NCBI RefSeq assembly: GCF_014205135.1
Contig: NZ_JACHMY010000001.1
Location: 7,998,001 to 8,062,000 of the forward strand
DNA length: 64,000 nucleotides
Reading direction: 5' to 3'
From: Kribbella italica
GTDB taxonomy: Bacteria > Actinomycetota > Actinomycetes > Propionibacteriales > Kribbellaceae
In this document: one piece after another, positions 23,933 through 32,479 of the stretch
Numbering within the stretch: position 1 is the stretch's first letter
Layout of the letters: the number at the start of each line of letters is the position of its first letter
Made by a program: the position numbers and the translations under genes
The notes under the pieces: model-generated
What the model was told of the DNA's origin: nothing
Database searches by the model: none
The model's input: the letters and a program-made list of their open reading frames with translations, nothing else

Positions 23933-25483
23933 ATGCATCTAGAGCTCTCGGGGCTGACCAAGAGCTTCGGCTCGCTGGTCGCCAACGACCACATCGACCT
24001 GGTGATCGAACCGGGCGAGATCCACTGCCTGCTCGGCGAGAACGGTGCCGGCAAGTCGACCCTGATGAACATGCTCTACGGGCTGCTGCAGCCCGACTCC
24101 GGCGAGATCGTGGTCGACGGCGAGAAGGTCGCGATCACCTCGCCCAGCGACGCGATCGGTCACGGCATCGGCATGGTGCACCAGCACTTCATGCTGGTCC
24201 CGGTGTTCACCGTCGCCGAGAACATCATGCTCGGCCGGGAGAACACCCACCCCGGCGGTGTGCTCGACCGCAAGAAGGCGCACGCCCTGGTCAGCGAGCT
24301 GTCCGACCGGTACGGGTTCGAGGTCGACCCCGAGGCCCTGGTCGAGGACATCCCGGTCGGGGTGCAGCAGCGGGTCGAGATCATCAAGGCGCTCACCAAC
24401 GACGCCCGGGTGCTGATCCTGGACGAGCCGACCGCGGTGCTCACCCCGGCCGAGATCGACGAGCTGATCACGGTGATGCGGCAGCTGAAGGAGAACGGCA
24501 CCTCGATCGTCTTCATCACCCACAAGCTCAAGGAGGTCAAGGCGATCGCGGACAAGATCACCGTGATCCGCCGGGGCAAGGTGGTCGGCCAGGCCGAGCC
24601 GTCGGCGTCGGAGGAAGAGCTGGCCGAGCTGATGGTCGGCCGCGCGGTCGACCTGGTGGTGGACAAGGAGCCGGCCCAGCCCGGCGCGCCGGTGCTCACG
24701 ATCGAGGGCCTGACGGTGATCGACGAGCGCGGGTTCACCGCCGTCGACGCGGTCGACCTGGAGGTCCGGGCCGGCGAGATCCTCGCCGTGGCCGGTGTCC
24801 AGGGCAACGGTCAGACCGAGCTCGCCGAGGCGCTGCTCGGGCTCACCCCGATCGCGGCCGGCAAGATCTCGCTGGACGGCGCCGACCTGACCGGCCGCAG
24901 TACCCGGGACCGGCTCGACGCCGGGATCGGGTACGTCCCCGAGGACCGCGGCCACGACGGCTTCGTCGGCAGCTTCACCGTCGCCGAGAACCTGGTGCTC
25001 GACCTGTTCCGCAACGAGCCGTTCGGTCGCGGGCTGTCGCTGCGTACCGACGAGATCGACAAGAACGCGCACGCCCGGATCGAGGAGTTCGACATCCGTA
25101 CGCAGGGCGCGGACCTGCCGGTCTCGTCGCTGTCCGGCGGCAACCAGCAGAAGGTCGTGCTGGCCCGGGAGCTGTCCCGGCCGCTGAAGCTGCTGGTCGC
25201 CTCGCAGCCGACCCGCGGTGTCGACGTCGGCTCGATCGAGTTCCTGCACACCCGGATCGTGAAAGAACGCGACCAGGGCACCGCGGTGCTGATCGTGTCC
25301 ACCGAGCTGGACGAGATCGCCGCGCTGTCCGACCGGGTCGCGGTGATGTACCGCGGCAAGGTGGTCGGCGTCGTACCGTCCGACACCCCTCGCGACGAGC
25401 TCGGCCTGATGATGGCCGGGGCCTCCAAGCGCGAGGCGGAGGTCGTGGCGACCGAGAACCCGACCACGTTGGGAACCATCTAG
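23933..25483 (+). CDS. Nucleoside ABC transporter ATP-binding protein (dual NBD)
   Basis: 516 residues from ATG 23933; an upstream frame to 23864 lies inside the hairpin and is rejected. Two fused nucleotide-binding domains. The first has Walker A GENGAGKST, a divergent signature VGVQQRVEI and Walker B RVLILDEPTAVL. The second has the degenerate P-loop GVQGNGQTE usual in this family and the signature LSGGNQQKV. It energises the two permeases that follow. Domain pattern is that of BMP-type nucleoside transporters (YufO/NupO-like) and monosaccharide transporters. Confidence 0.93.
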   Translation: MHLELSGLTKSFGSLVANDHIDLVIEPGEIHCLLGENGAGKSTLMNMLYGLLQPDSGEIVVDGEKVAITSPSDAIGHGIGMVHQHFMLVPVFTVAENIMLGRENTHPGGVLDRKKAHALVSELSDRYGFEVDPEALVEDIPVGVQQRVEIIKALTNDARVLILDEPTAVLTPAEIDELITVMRQLKENGTSIVFITHKLKEVKAIADKITVIRRGKVVGQAEPSASEEELAELMVGRAVDLVVDKEPAQPGAPVLTIEGLTVIDERGFTAVDAVDLEVRAGEILAVAGVQGNGQTELAEALLGLTPIAAGKISLDGADLTGRSTRDRLDAGIGYVPEDRGHDGFVGSFTVAENLVLDLFRNEPFGRGLSLRTDEIDKNAHARIEEFDIRTQGADLPVSSLSGGNQQKVVLARELSRPLKLLVASQPTRGVDVGSIEFLHTRIVKERDQGTAVLIVSTELDEIAALSDRVAVMYRGKVVGVVPSDTPRDELGLMMAGASKREAEVVATENPTTLGTI

Positions 25484-26695
25484 ATGAGCAACGACACGAC
25501 CACCGAGCCGGCCCAGCCACCGGCGCCCGCGAGCCCGGTGAAGGAGCCGGCCGCGAGCGGGCTGCCGTCCTGGGCGGTGCAGGGACTGGTCTCGCTGAGC
25601 GCGATCGTGCTGGCGCTGGTCGTCGGCGCGATCCTGATCATCGTCGGCGACGACGAGGTGAAGGCCGCCGTCGCGTACTTCGGCGCCGCGCCGCAGGACA
25701 CCCTGTCGGCCGCGCTGACCGCGGTCGGCGAGGCGTACAAGGCCCTGGCCGTCGGCGCGCTCGGCGGGCTGAACCCGATCGCGGAGTCGCTGACCCAGGC
25801 GACCCCGCTGATCTGCGGCGGCCTCGCGGTCTCGCTGGCCTTCCGGACCGGGCTGTTCAACATCGGGGCCCAGGGCCAGCTGATCATCGGCGCGATCCTG
25901 GCGGCGTACGTCGGGTTCGCGTGGCACCTGCCGCCGGTCCTGCACCTGGTGCTGGCGATCGTGGCCGGCCTGATCGGCGGTGCGATCTGGGGCGGTGTGG
26001 TCGGTCTGCTGAAGGCGCGGACCGGCGCGCACGAGGTGATCGTCACGATCATGCTCAACTACGTCGCGATCTACCTGCTGCAGTGGTTGCTCACCACAAC
26101 GGCCTTCAAGCGCCCGGGCCGCGAGGACCCGATCAGCCCGATCGTCGACTCCAACGCGCAGTACCCGCAGTTCGGTGACACCCGGCTGCACGTCGGGTTC
26201 CTGCTCTCGCTGCTGGCCGCGGTCTTCGTCTGGTGGTTGCTGAACCGCTCGACGATCGGCTTCGAGCTGCGCGCGGTCGGTGCCAACGCGGACGCGTCCC
26301 GTACGGCGGGCATGTCGGTCGGTCGCGCCTACCTGGTCGCGATGGTCGTGGCCGGTGCGCTCGCCGGTCTGGCCGGCACTCAGCAGGTGCTCGGCACGGA
26401 TCTCCCGCTGACCGATGGTGTCGCCGCGTCGATCGGGTTCGACGCGATCACGGTCGCGCTGCTCGGCCGCGGTACGCCGCTGGGCACGGTCCTGGCCGGG
26501 CTGCTCTTCGGCGCGCTGAACGCCGGCGGTCTGCAGATGCAGTTGCAGACCCAGACCCCGCTGACCCTGACCACCGTCCTGCAGGCCGTGATCGTGCTGT
26601 TCGTCGCGGCCCCGGCGCTGGTGCGCTCGGTCTTCCGGTTCCTGCCCAAGGAACGTGGCTCCGGCGCCGTCCTCGCGAAAGGCTGGAACGGATGA
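25484..26695 (+). CDS. Nucleoside ABC transporter permease 1
   Basis: 403 residues, starting directly after the ATPase stop. A Pro/Ala-rich N-terminus precedes multiple membrane helices. TPLICGGLAVSLAFRTGLFN-IGAQGQ is the hallmark of BPD_transp_2 permeases of BMP-type systems, and HEVIVTIMLNYVAIYLLQW and VGANADASRTAGMSVGR form the cytoplasmic coupling region. It pairs with the next gene to form the channel. Confidence 0.93.
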   Translation: MSNDTTTEPAQPPAPASPVKEPAASGLPSWAVQGLVSLSAIVLALVVGAILIIVGDDEVKAAVAYFGAAPQDTLSAALTAVGEAYKALAVGALGGLNPIAESLTQATPLICGGLAVSLAFRTGLFNIGAQGQLIIGAILAAYVGFAWHLPPVLHLVLAIVAGLIGGAIWGGVVGLLKARTGAHEVIVTIMLNYVAIYLLQWLLTTTAFKRPGREDPISPIVDSNAQYPQFGDTRLHVGFLLSLLAAVFVWWLLNRSTIGFELRAVGANADASRTAGMSVGRAYLVAMVVAGALAGLAGTQQVLGTDLPLTDGVAASIGFDAITVALLGRGTPLGTVLAGLLFGALNAGGLQMQLQTQTPLTLTTVLQAVIVLFVAAPALVRSVFRFLPKERGSGAVLAKGWNG

Positions 26696-27978
26696 GCGAC
26701 ACGACTGTCCAGGACACGGTGCGGGAGCCCGCACCGGCGGCGATCGAGGCACCGGCCGACCGCGTACGGCGGTTGCGCGTCGGTGGCCTGATGCTGGTGT
26801 TCGCGCTGATCGGGCTCGGGCTGGCGATCGTCACCAACGGCGGCAAGGCGACCTTCCAGCTGGTCTCGGGCGACCTGCAGAACAACCTGCTCGGCGTACC
26901 GGCCCAGCCGGTGGCCATCTTCCTGGGGCTGCTCGGACTTGTTGCCGCGGGCGCCTACGTGGTGCGCCGGGTGCCGCAGAAGTACTCGGGCTGGCTGGCC
27001 GTCGTCCTGGGGATCTGCTTCATCGGAGCGTTCCTGTGCTGGGCGGCGGCGGGCAAGACGTTCCCGCTGGCGAACCAGTTCCAGGGCACGCTGAACTTCG
27101 CGACTCCGCTGATCCTCGGCGCGCTGGCCGGTGTGCTGTGCGAGCGGGCCGGTGTCATCAACATCGCGATCGAGGGGCAGTTCCTGGTCGGCGCGTTCAC
27201 GGCGGCGGTCGTGTCCAGCATGACGGGCAGCGCGACGGCGGCGCTGATCGCCGCGGCGGTGAGCGGCGTGCTGATGGCGTCGCTGCTGGCGGTCTTCTCG
27301 ATCAAGTACCTGGTGAACCAGGTCGTGCTCGGCGTCGTGCTCGTGGTGTTCGCGTCGGGGATCACCGGGTATCTCTTCGACCAGTTCCTGCAGGAGGACG
27401 CGGAGAACCTGAACACGCCGACCGTGCTGTCGGCGGTGAAGATCCCGGGGCTGGGTGACATCCCGTTCGTCGGGCCGATCCTGTTCAACCAGACGATCCT
27501 GGTCTACCTGACCTACCTCGCGGTCGCCGTCGTCACGTTCGTGCTCTTCCAGACCCGCTGGGGTCTGCGGGTCCGCGCGGTCGGCGAGCACCCGAAGGCG
27601 GCCGACACGGTCGGCATTCGCGTGAAGCGGGTGCGGTACTCCGCCGTCCTGTGGGCGGGGGTGCTCGCGGGGCTCGGCGGTGCGTTCTTCACCGTCGGGT
27701 ACGCCGGGTCGTTCTCCAAGGAGATGACCGCGGGCAACGGGTTCATCGCGCTGGCCGCGCTGATCATGGGCCGCTGGCACCCGATCGGCGCGATGGTCGC
27801 CGCGCTGTTCTTCGGGTTCGCGACGCAGTTGCAGTCGCAGCTCCAGATCATCCAGACCCCGATCCCCGGCGAGTTGTTGCTGATGGCCCCGTACCTGGCC
27901 ACTGTCATCGCCGTTGCGGGTCTGGTCGGCCGAGTGAGAGCGCCGAAGGCGGACGGTGAGCCCTACGTCACGGAATGA
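26692..27978 (+). CDS. Nucleoside ABC transporter permease 2
   Basis: 428 residues from ATG 26692, overlapping the preceding stop by ATGA. Several membrane helices; TPLILGALAGVLCERAGVIN-IAIEGQFLVGA is the second-permease signature of BMP-type nucleoside transporters, and VRAVGEHPKAADTVGIRVKR the coupling loop. A non-conserved N-terminal helix pair (to about residue 115) precedes the core. The 3' end overlaps the cytidine deaminase start by 23 bases. Confidence 0.93.
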   Translation: MSDTTVQDTVREPAPAAIEAPADRVRRLRVGGLMLVFALIGLGLAIVTNGGKATFQLVSGDLQNNLLGVPAQPVAIFLGLLGLVAAGAYVVRRVPQKYSGWLAVVLGICFIGAFLCWAAAGKTFPLANQFQGTLNFATPLILGALAGVLCERAGVINIAIEGQFLVGAFTAAVVSSMTGSATAALIAAAVSGVLMASLLAVFSIKYLVNQVVLGVVLVVFASGITGYLFDQFLQEDAENLNTPTVLSAVKIPGLGDIPFVGPILFNQTILVYLTYLAVAVVTFVLFQTRWGLRVRAVGEHPKAADTVGIRVKRVRYSAVLWAGVLAGLGGAFFTVGYAGSFSKEMTAGNGFIALAALIMGRWHPIGAMVAALFFGFATQLQSQLQIIQTPIPGELLLMAPYLATVIAVAGLVGRVRAPKADGEPYVTE

Positions 27979-28369
27979 GGACGTCGACTGGCCTGCCCTC
28001 CGGCAGGCTGCCGTCCACGCCATGCGCCGCGCCTACGCGCCGTACTCCGGGTACGCCGTGGGGGCGGCGGCTCTGGTGGACGACGGGCGGGTGGTTGCCG
28101 GGTGCAACGTCGAGAACGCGTCGTACGGGCTGACCTTGTGCGCTGAGTGTGGAGTGGTCTCCGCGCTGCACGCGACGGGTGGGGGACGCCTGGTGGCGTT
28201 CACCTGTGTGGATCACAACGAAGAGCTGCTGACGCCGTGCGGACGGTGCCGGCAGCTGCTGCACGAGCACGGCGGGCCGAACCTGCTGCTGGAGTCCAAG
28301 ACCGGCAGCCGGCCGCTGAGCGAGTTGCTGCCCGAGGCGTTCGGGCCCGAGAACCTGGAGGACCAGTGA
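27956..28369 (+). CDS. cdd: Cytidine deaminase
   Basis: 137 residues from GTG 27956. YAPYSGYAVGAAAL and AGCNVENASYGLTLCAE are the cytidine deaminase signatures. C62-A-E64 provides the zinc ligand and proton shuttle, and PCGRC supplies C95 and C98. It converts cytidine and deoxycytidine to uridine and deoxyuridine in the cytosol. Placed between the importer and thymidine phosphorylase, it feeds imported nucleosides into salvage. Confidence 0.95.
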   Translation: MSPTSRNEDVDWPALRQAAVHAMRRAYAPYSGYAVGAAALVDDGRVVAGCNVENASYGLTLCAECGVVSALHATGGGRLVAFTCVDHNEELLTPCGRCRQLLHEHGGPNLLLESKTGSRPLSELLPEAFGPENLEDQ

Positions 28370-29643
28370 GCTTCGACGCGGTGGACGTCATCCGGACCAA
28401 GCGTGATCGCGGCGAGCTGAGCGACGGGCAGATCGACTGGGTGATCGACGCCTACACCCGCGGCGCGGTCGCCGACGAGCAGATGTCGTCGCTGGCGATG
28501 GCGATCCTGCTGAACGGGATGACCCGGCGCGAGATCGCCCGCTGGACCGCGGCGATGATCGCGTCCGGCGAGCGGATGGACTTCGCGAAGCTGTCCCGGC
28601 CGACCGCGGACAAGCACTCGACCGGCGGAGTCGGGGACAAGATCACGTTGCCGCTGGCACCGTTGGTGGCGGCGTGCGGCGTCGCCGTACCGCAGCTGTC
28701 CGGGCGGGGACTCGGGCACACCGGCGGGACGCTCGACAAGCTGGAGTCGATCCCCGGCTGGCGGGCCGCGCTGTCCAACACCGAGCTGATGAACCAGCTC
28801 GAGGACGTCGGCGCGGTGATCTGCGCGGCCGGCGACGGGCTCGCGCCGGCCGACAAGAAGCTGTACGCGCTGCGCGACGTGACCGGGACGGTCGAGGCGA
28901 TCCCGCTGATCGCGAGCTCGATCATGAGCAAGAAGATCGCCGAGGGGACCGGCGCGCTGGTGCTGGACGTCAAGGTCGGCACCGGCGCGTTCATGAAGGA
29001 CCTCGGCGACGCGCGGGAGCTGGCCGAGACGATGGTTGCCCTGGGCACGGATGCCGGCGTCCGGACGGTCGCGCTGCTGACCGACATGTCGACACCGCTC
29101 GGGCTGACCGCTGGCAACGCGCTCGAGGTGCGGGAGTCGCTGGAGGTGCTCGCCGGTGGTGGTCCGGCGGACGTCGTCGAGCTGACGGTCGCGCTGGCGG
29201 CGGAGATGCTCGCGGCCGCTGGGGTTACCGGGGTGGATCCGGCGGAGAAGCTGCGCGACGGGTCGGCGATGGATGTGTGGCGCCGGATGATCGCCGCCCA
29301 GGACGGCGATCCGGACGCGGAGCTGCCGGTCGCGCCGGAGCAGCACGTGGTCAAGGCGGAGTCCACCGGCGTACTGAGCCGACTGGACGCGCTGGCCGTC
29401 GGTGTCGCTGCCTGGCGCCTGGGGGCTGGGCGGGCGCGCAAGGAGGATCCGGTCTCACCGGTCGCGGGTATCGAGCTGCATGCGAAGCCGGGCGACGAGG
29501 TGACGGCGGGTCAGCCGCTGCTCACGCTCCACGCCGACGACGCCTCGCGCTTCGAGCGGGCTTTGGAGTCCTTGGCGGATGCCGTGGACATCGGTACGCC
29601 GTACGAGGCCCAGCAGCTGATCATCGATCGGATCACTGCCTGA
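28366..29643 (+). CDS. deoA: Thymidine phosphorylase
   Basis: 425 residues from GTG 28366, overlapping the cdd stop by GTGA; the longer frame to 28147 lies inside cdd. KHSTGGVGDKITLPLAPLVA is the phosphate/nucleoside-binding signature, with SGRGLGHTGGTLDKLESIPG and LDVKVGTGAFMK following. It splits thymidine or deoxyuridine with phosphate into base and deoxyribose-1-phosphate. Last gene of the nucleoside operon. Confidence 0.95.
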   Translation: MSFDAVDVIRTKRDRGELSDGQIDWVIDAYTRGAVADEQMSSLAMAILLNGMTRREIARWTAAMIASGERMDFAKLSRPTADKHSTGGVGDKITLPLAPLVAACGVAVPQLSGRGLGHTGGTLDKLESIPGWRAALSNTELMNQLEDVGAVICAAGDGLAPADKKLYALRDVTGTVEAIPLIASSIMSKKIAEGTGALVLDVKVGTGAFMKDLGDARELAETMVALGTDAGVRTVALLTDMSTPLGLTAGNALEVRESLEVLAGGGPADVVELTVALAAEMLAAAGVTGVDPAEKLRDGSAMDVWRRMIAAQDGDPDAELPVAPEQHVVKAESTGVLSRLDALAVGVAAWRLGAGRARKEDPVSPVAGIELHAKPGDEVTAGQPLLTLHADDASRFERALESLADAVDIGTPYEAQQLIIDRITA

Positions 29644-29693
29644 CCCGCTTGTGGCTGGTCGCCGCTGTCTCGCCGGATCACGTGGCTGGAACG

Positions 29694-29713
29694 TCCCGCC
29701 GCGGCCGGCGGGA
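29694..29713 (+). terminator. Terminator of the nucleoside operon
   Basis: TCCCGCCG (29694-29701), loop CGGC, CGGCGGGA (29706-29713): a perfect 8-bp stem 50 bases past the deoA stop, followed by AAAAG rather than a U-tract. Confidence 0.65.
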
Positions 29714-29782
29714 AAAGCGTGAGGTAGAGAGCCGGATCCCCCCCCCGGCGGAGTGTCGGTGGGGTGGGGCATGGTGGGTTCT

Positions 29783-30643
29783 ATGACCTCTTCCGAGCAT
29801 CAGCTGACCGCGGCGGCACCCTTCGACTTCGGGTTGTCGTTGCGGTTTGTCGGTGGGTTCTCGCCTACTGCTGGGGAGCAGCAGGTCGGTAGTGGTCGGC
29901 TGGTGAAGGCGCTGCGGGTGGGTGGGGAGACCGTGCTGGCCGAGGTGTCGGCGCAGGGGAGCGCGGTGGACGTTCGGCTGACCGGCGCGCGAGGGGATGC
30001 GGCCGTCGAGGCGGCGCTGGATCGGATTCGGTTCTTTCTGAGTTTGGACGACGAGCTGGAGGACTTCTACGCGCTGGCGGACGATGCGTTTCGGCCGGTC
30101 GTGGAGCGGCTGTACGGGTACCACCAGGTGAAGTTCAGCTCGCCGTGGGAGAACGTTGCCTGGGCCATCTTGTCGCAGCGGACGCCGAGAGCCGTTGCGG
30201 TGCAGGCGAAAGCGGCGCTGATCGAGCGCACCGGCAACTTGTTCGAGGCCGACGGCATCGTTTACCCGGCGTTCCCCGACGCCGAGCAGGTCGCGGCGCT
30301 CGACGACCTGGCCGAGGTGATCGGCAACGTGCGCAAGGCGGGGTACCTGCAGGGCGCCGCCCGCCGCTGGCTCGACCTGTCCGAGACGGAGCTGCGTGAG
30401 GCGCCGTACGAGGAAGCCAAGGAGCAGCTGCTGTCGCTGCCGGGGATCGGCCCGTGGTCGTCGATGTTCGTGCTGATCCGCGGTCTGGGCCGGATGGACG
30501 AGATGCCGACGGAGAAGGAGTTCCTGCGCGCCGCGGCCCGTGTCTACGGGCGGGCGCTCGACGAGAAAGAACTCATCCAGCTGTCCGAGCGGTACGGGCC
30601 CTGGCGCGGATACTGGGCGCACTACCTCCGGGCTGACGGCTGA
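29783..30643 (+). CDS. AlkA-like DNA-3-methyladenine glycosylase (HhH-GPD)
   Basis: 286 residues from ATG 29783; GTG 29753 and ATG 29771 are in-frame alternatives. The N-terminal 100 residues form the AlkA-type sheet domain, then WENVAWAILSQRTPRAVAVQ enters the helical core. LLSLPGIGPWSSMFVLIRGL is the helix-hairpin-helix, and the D in GRMDEMP matches the catalytic aspartate. The enzyme would excise alkylated bases in base-excision repair. It is separated from deoA by a terminator and a run of nine C at 29738-29746. Its stop abuts the convergent lipoprotein stop. Confidence 0.85.
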   Translation: MTSSEHQLTAAAPFDFGLSLRFVGGFSPTAGEQQVGSGRLVKALRVGGETVLAEVSAQGSAVDVRLTGARGDAAVEAALDRIRFFLSLDDELEDFYALADDAFRPVVERLYGYHQVKFSSPWENVAWAILSQRTPRAVAVQAKAALIERTGNLFEADGIVYPAFPDAEQVAALDDLAEVIGNVRKAGYLQGAARRWLDLSETELREAPYEEAKEQLLSLPGIGPWSSMFVLIRGLGRMDEMPTEKEFLRAAARVYGRALDEKELIQLSERYGPWRGYWAHYLRADG

Positions 30644-31324
30644 TCAGCTGGAAGGCTTGGTGGTGAGGCGTTTGTACTGCTGCTGAGCGAGCGCGGTCGC
30701 CAGCGTGGTGTCGGGCTGCAGGTTGCCGGCGATCGGGCCGGTCTGGCGGACGGTGATCTGGGCGAGCAGGTTGCCGGTGACGAACGCGGCCTGGGCGACG
30801 GCCTCGGCCTCGTCGGGGACGCCGTTGGGGCCGACCCGGCGGCCGGTGCGGACGTCGGGAACGCCCGGTACGCCGTACTTGCCGGTGAAGTTGTCCTGGC
30901 TCCGGAAGCCGGCGCGCAGGTCCTGCGCCTTGCGCTTCGAGCCGGTCCGGAACAGGCGGATCGTGTACTGCTTCTCGCGATCCGGGCTGACCCGCACCGC
31001 CTGGTAGCCCTCCTTGAAGCTCGCGTTCAGCAGCAGGGCACGGTCCTCGGCCGGTACGCCGGAGAGCGTGCCGAGGAACGACTGCAGCGTGAACGGCCCA
31101 CTCAGCTCGCGCGCGTCCGCGGCGTACCCGTTCGGTACGACGACGAGCCCCGCCAGCGCGCTCTTCGCCGCCGCGGGGGTCGGTGGCGCGGTCGGGGCCG
31201 GGGGTGCGGCGGCTTTGTTCGCCGTACCGGTGGTGACGGCTCCCGCGTCACCACCCGCGCAGCCCGGCAACGCCAGCAGGGCGCACACGACCAGTACGGT
31301 CACGCCCGGCCCAGTCCGCCTCAC
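30644..31324 (-). CDS. Lipoprotein of unknown function
   Basis: 226 residues from GTG 31324. Signal peptide with lipobox ending at C22 (LALPGC), then an Ala/Pro/Thr-rich linker and a soluble domain beginning near LAGLVVVPNGYAADAREL. I recognise no family; actinomycetes carry many such proteins, often near transport or wall genes. It stands alone, convergent with the glycosylase gene. Confidence 0.75.
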   Translation of the reverse strand: MRRTGPGVTVLVVCALLALPGCAGGDAGAVTTGTANKAAAPPAPTAPPTPAAAKSALAGLVVVPNGYAADARELSGPFTLQSFLGTLSGVPAEDRALLLNASFKEGYQAVRVSPDREKQYTIRLFRTGSKRKAQDLRAGFRSQDNFTGKYGVPGVPDVRTGRRVGPNGVPDEAEAVAQAAFVTGNLLAQITVRQTGPIAGNLQPDTTLATALAQQQYKRLTTKPSS

Positions 31325-31435
31325 AACTCCTCCGCCAGGTCAGGGAACTCCTCGCTCGGACCCCATCAGAAGAAGGTGAACGCCAGGCAACCACCGAACA
31401 ACAAAACCCGCCGTGAGCGACGGGTCACCGGGTGC

Positions 31436-32479
31436 TCAGCCACTGGCGAGTGCGAAGCCCGCGTTGTTCACCGTACGGCGGAGGCGCCCGATGGCCGGAT
31501 TCTGCCGGGTCGGGTGCACGCGGTTGGTCAGCAGCACCACGTAGCTGCCGCGCTCCGGGTCCACCCACAACGACGTCCCGGTGAACCCCAGATGCCCGTA
31601 GCCGCGAGCCCCGATCAGATCACCGGCCACGGAGTCGACCGGGTCCACGCCCTGCCAGCCCAGCGTCCGCCGCGACGCCAGCTGATCGGTCCGCGGCGCG
31701 ATCATCGCGGCGTACCCGGCCTCCGTCAGCACCCGTCCGGCAGCGCCGCACCCCCGTGCGCACAGCGTTCGGCCGAGAGCTTCCAGATCGGCCAGCGTGC
31801 CGAACAGCCCGGCATGTCCGGCCGGTGCGCCGAGCACCACCGCGTTCTCGTCGTGAACCTCGCCCTGGACGACGCGGCCGCGCCACGGATCGTCCTCGGT
31901 GGCCACAGCAACCCCAGGATCAGGGACGCCGAACCCGGTCCCGCTCATCCCCGCAGGCCGCGTGACCCGCTCGGCCACCAGTACGTCGAGCGTCGCCTCG
32001 GCGGCGGCCTCGGCGATCAGTCCGAGCAGGATGAAGCCCTGCGAGCTGTAGGCAACCTGCGCGCCGGGCGGACCCAGCAGCGGCAGCGCACGGATGGCGG
32101 CCAGCAGTTCGTCCCGCGTCCGGGCCCACCGGTAGAGCGGTTGCTGCCCAGGGATGCCGGACGTGTGGGTGAGCAGTTCACGAATCCGGATCCCGGCCTT
32201 GTCGGTTCCCGCGTACGACGGCAGGTGGTCCGCGATCGTGTCGTCCAAGGTGAGGACGCCGTCCTCGACCAGCGACAGCACCGCCATCGCGACCACCGGT
32301 TTGGTGACGGACGCGAGGTCCCACCGGCTGTCCTCGGTCACGGCGACCTCCGAGCTCCAGGCCGTCGTACCGAGCAGTCCCCGGCTGTGCGTCTGGTCGG
32401 TGGTGCCCACCGACCATGCGGCCGCCGAGAACGCGCGGCGCCGGCGGGCCTCGGTCAGCAGCTCCTCGATCACCGGCAT
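31436..32479 (-). CDS. Serine hydrolase, beta-lactamase/DD-peptidase class C-like
   Basis: 347 residues from ATG 32479, which overlaps the stop of the upstream dehydratase gene (TGATG). SVTK (S57, K60) is the nucleophile motif, YSS in QVAYSSQGFILLGLI the second motif, and HLGFTGTSLWVDPE contains the KTG-equivalent. No signal peptide, so it probably acts in the cytosol as an esterase, amidase or peptidase on small molecules. The frame is open upstream to 33460 but that part is a shadow of the dehydratase gene. Terminal gene of the 34.4-31.4 kb catabolic operon. Confidence 0.85.
   Translation of the reverse strand: MPVIEELLTEARRRRAFSAAAWSVGTTDQTHSRGLLGTTAWSSEVAVTEDSRWDLASVTKPVVAMAVLSLVEDGVLTLDDTIADHLPSYAGTDKAGIRIRELLTHTSGIPGQQPLYRWARTRDELLAAIRALPLLGPPGAQVAYSSQGFILLGLIAEAAAEATLDVLVAERVTRPAGMSGTGFGVPDPGVAVATEDDPWRGRVVQGEVHDENAVVLGAPAGHAGLFGTLADLEALGRTLCARGCGAAGRVLTEAGYAAMIAPRTDQLASRRTLGWQGVDPVDSVAGDLIGARGYGHLGFTGTSLWVDPERGSYVVLLTNRVHPTRQNPAIGRLRRTVNNAGFALASG

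Noticed and set aside
23939..26752. 937-codon open frame on the minus strand
   Set aside because: It lies antisense to the well-supported ATPase and permease genes; its sequence is the Arg/Asp/Gln/His-rich pattern produced by reading GC-rich genes backwards.
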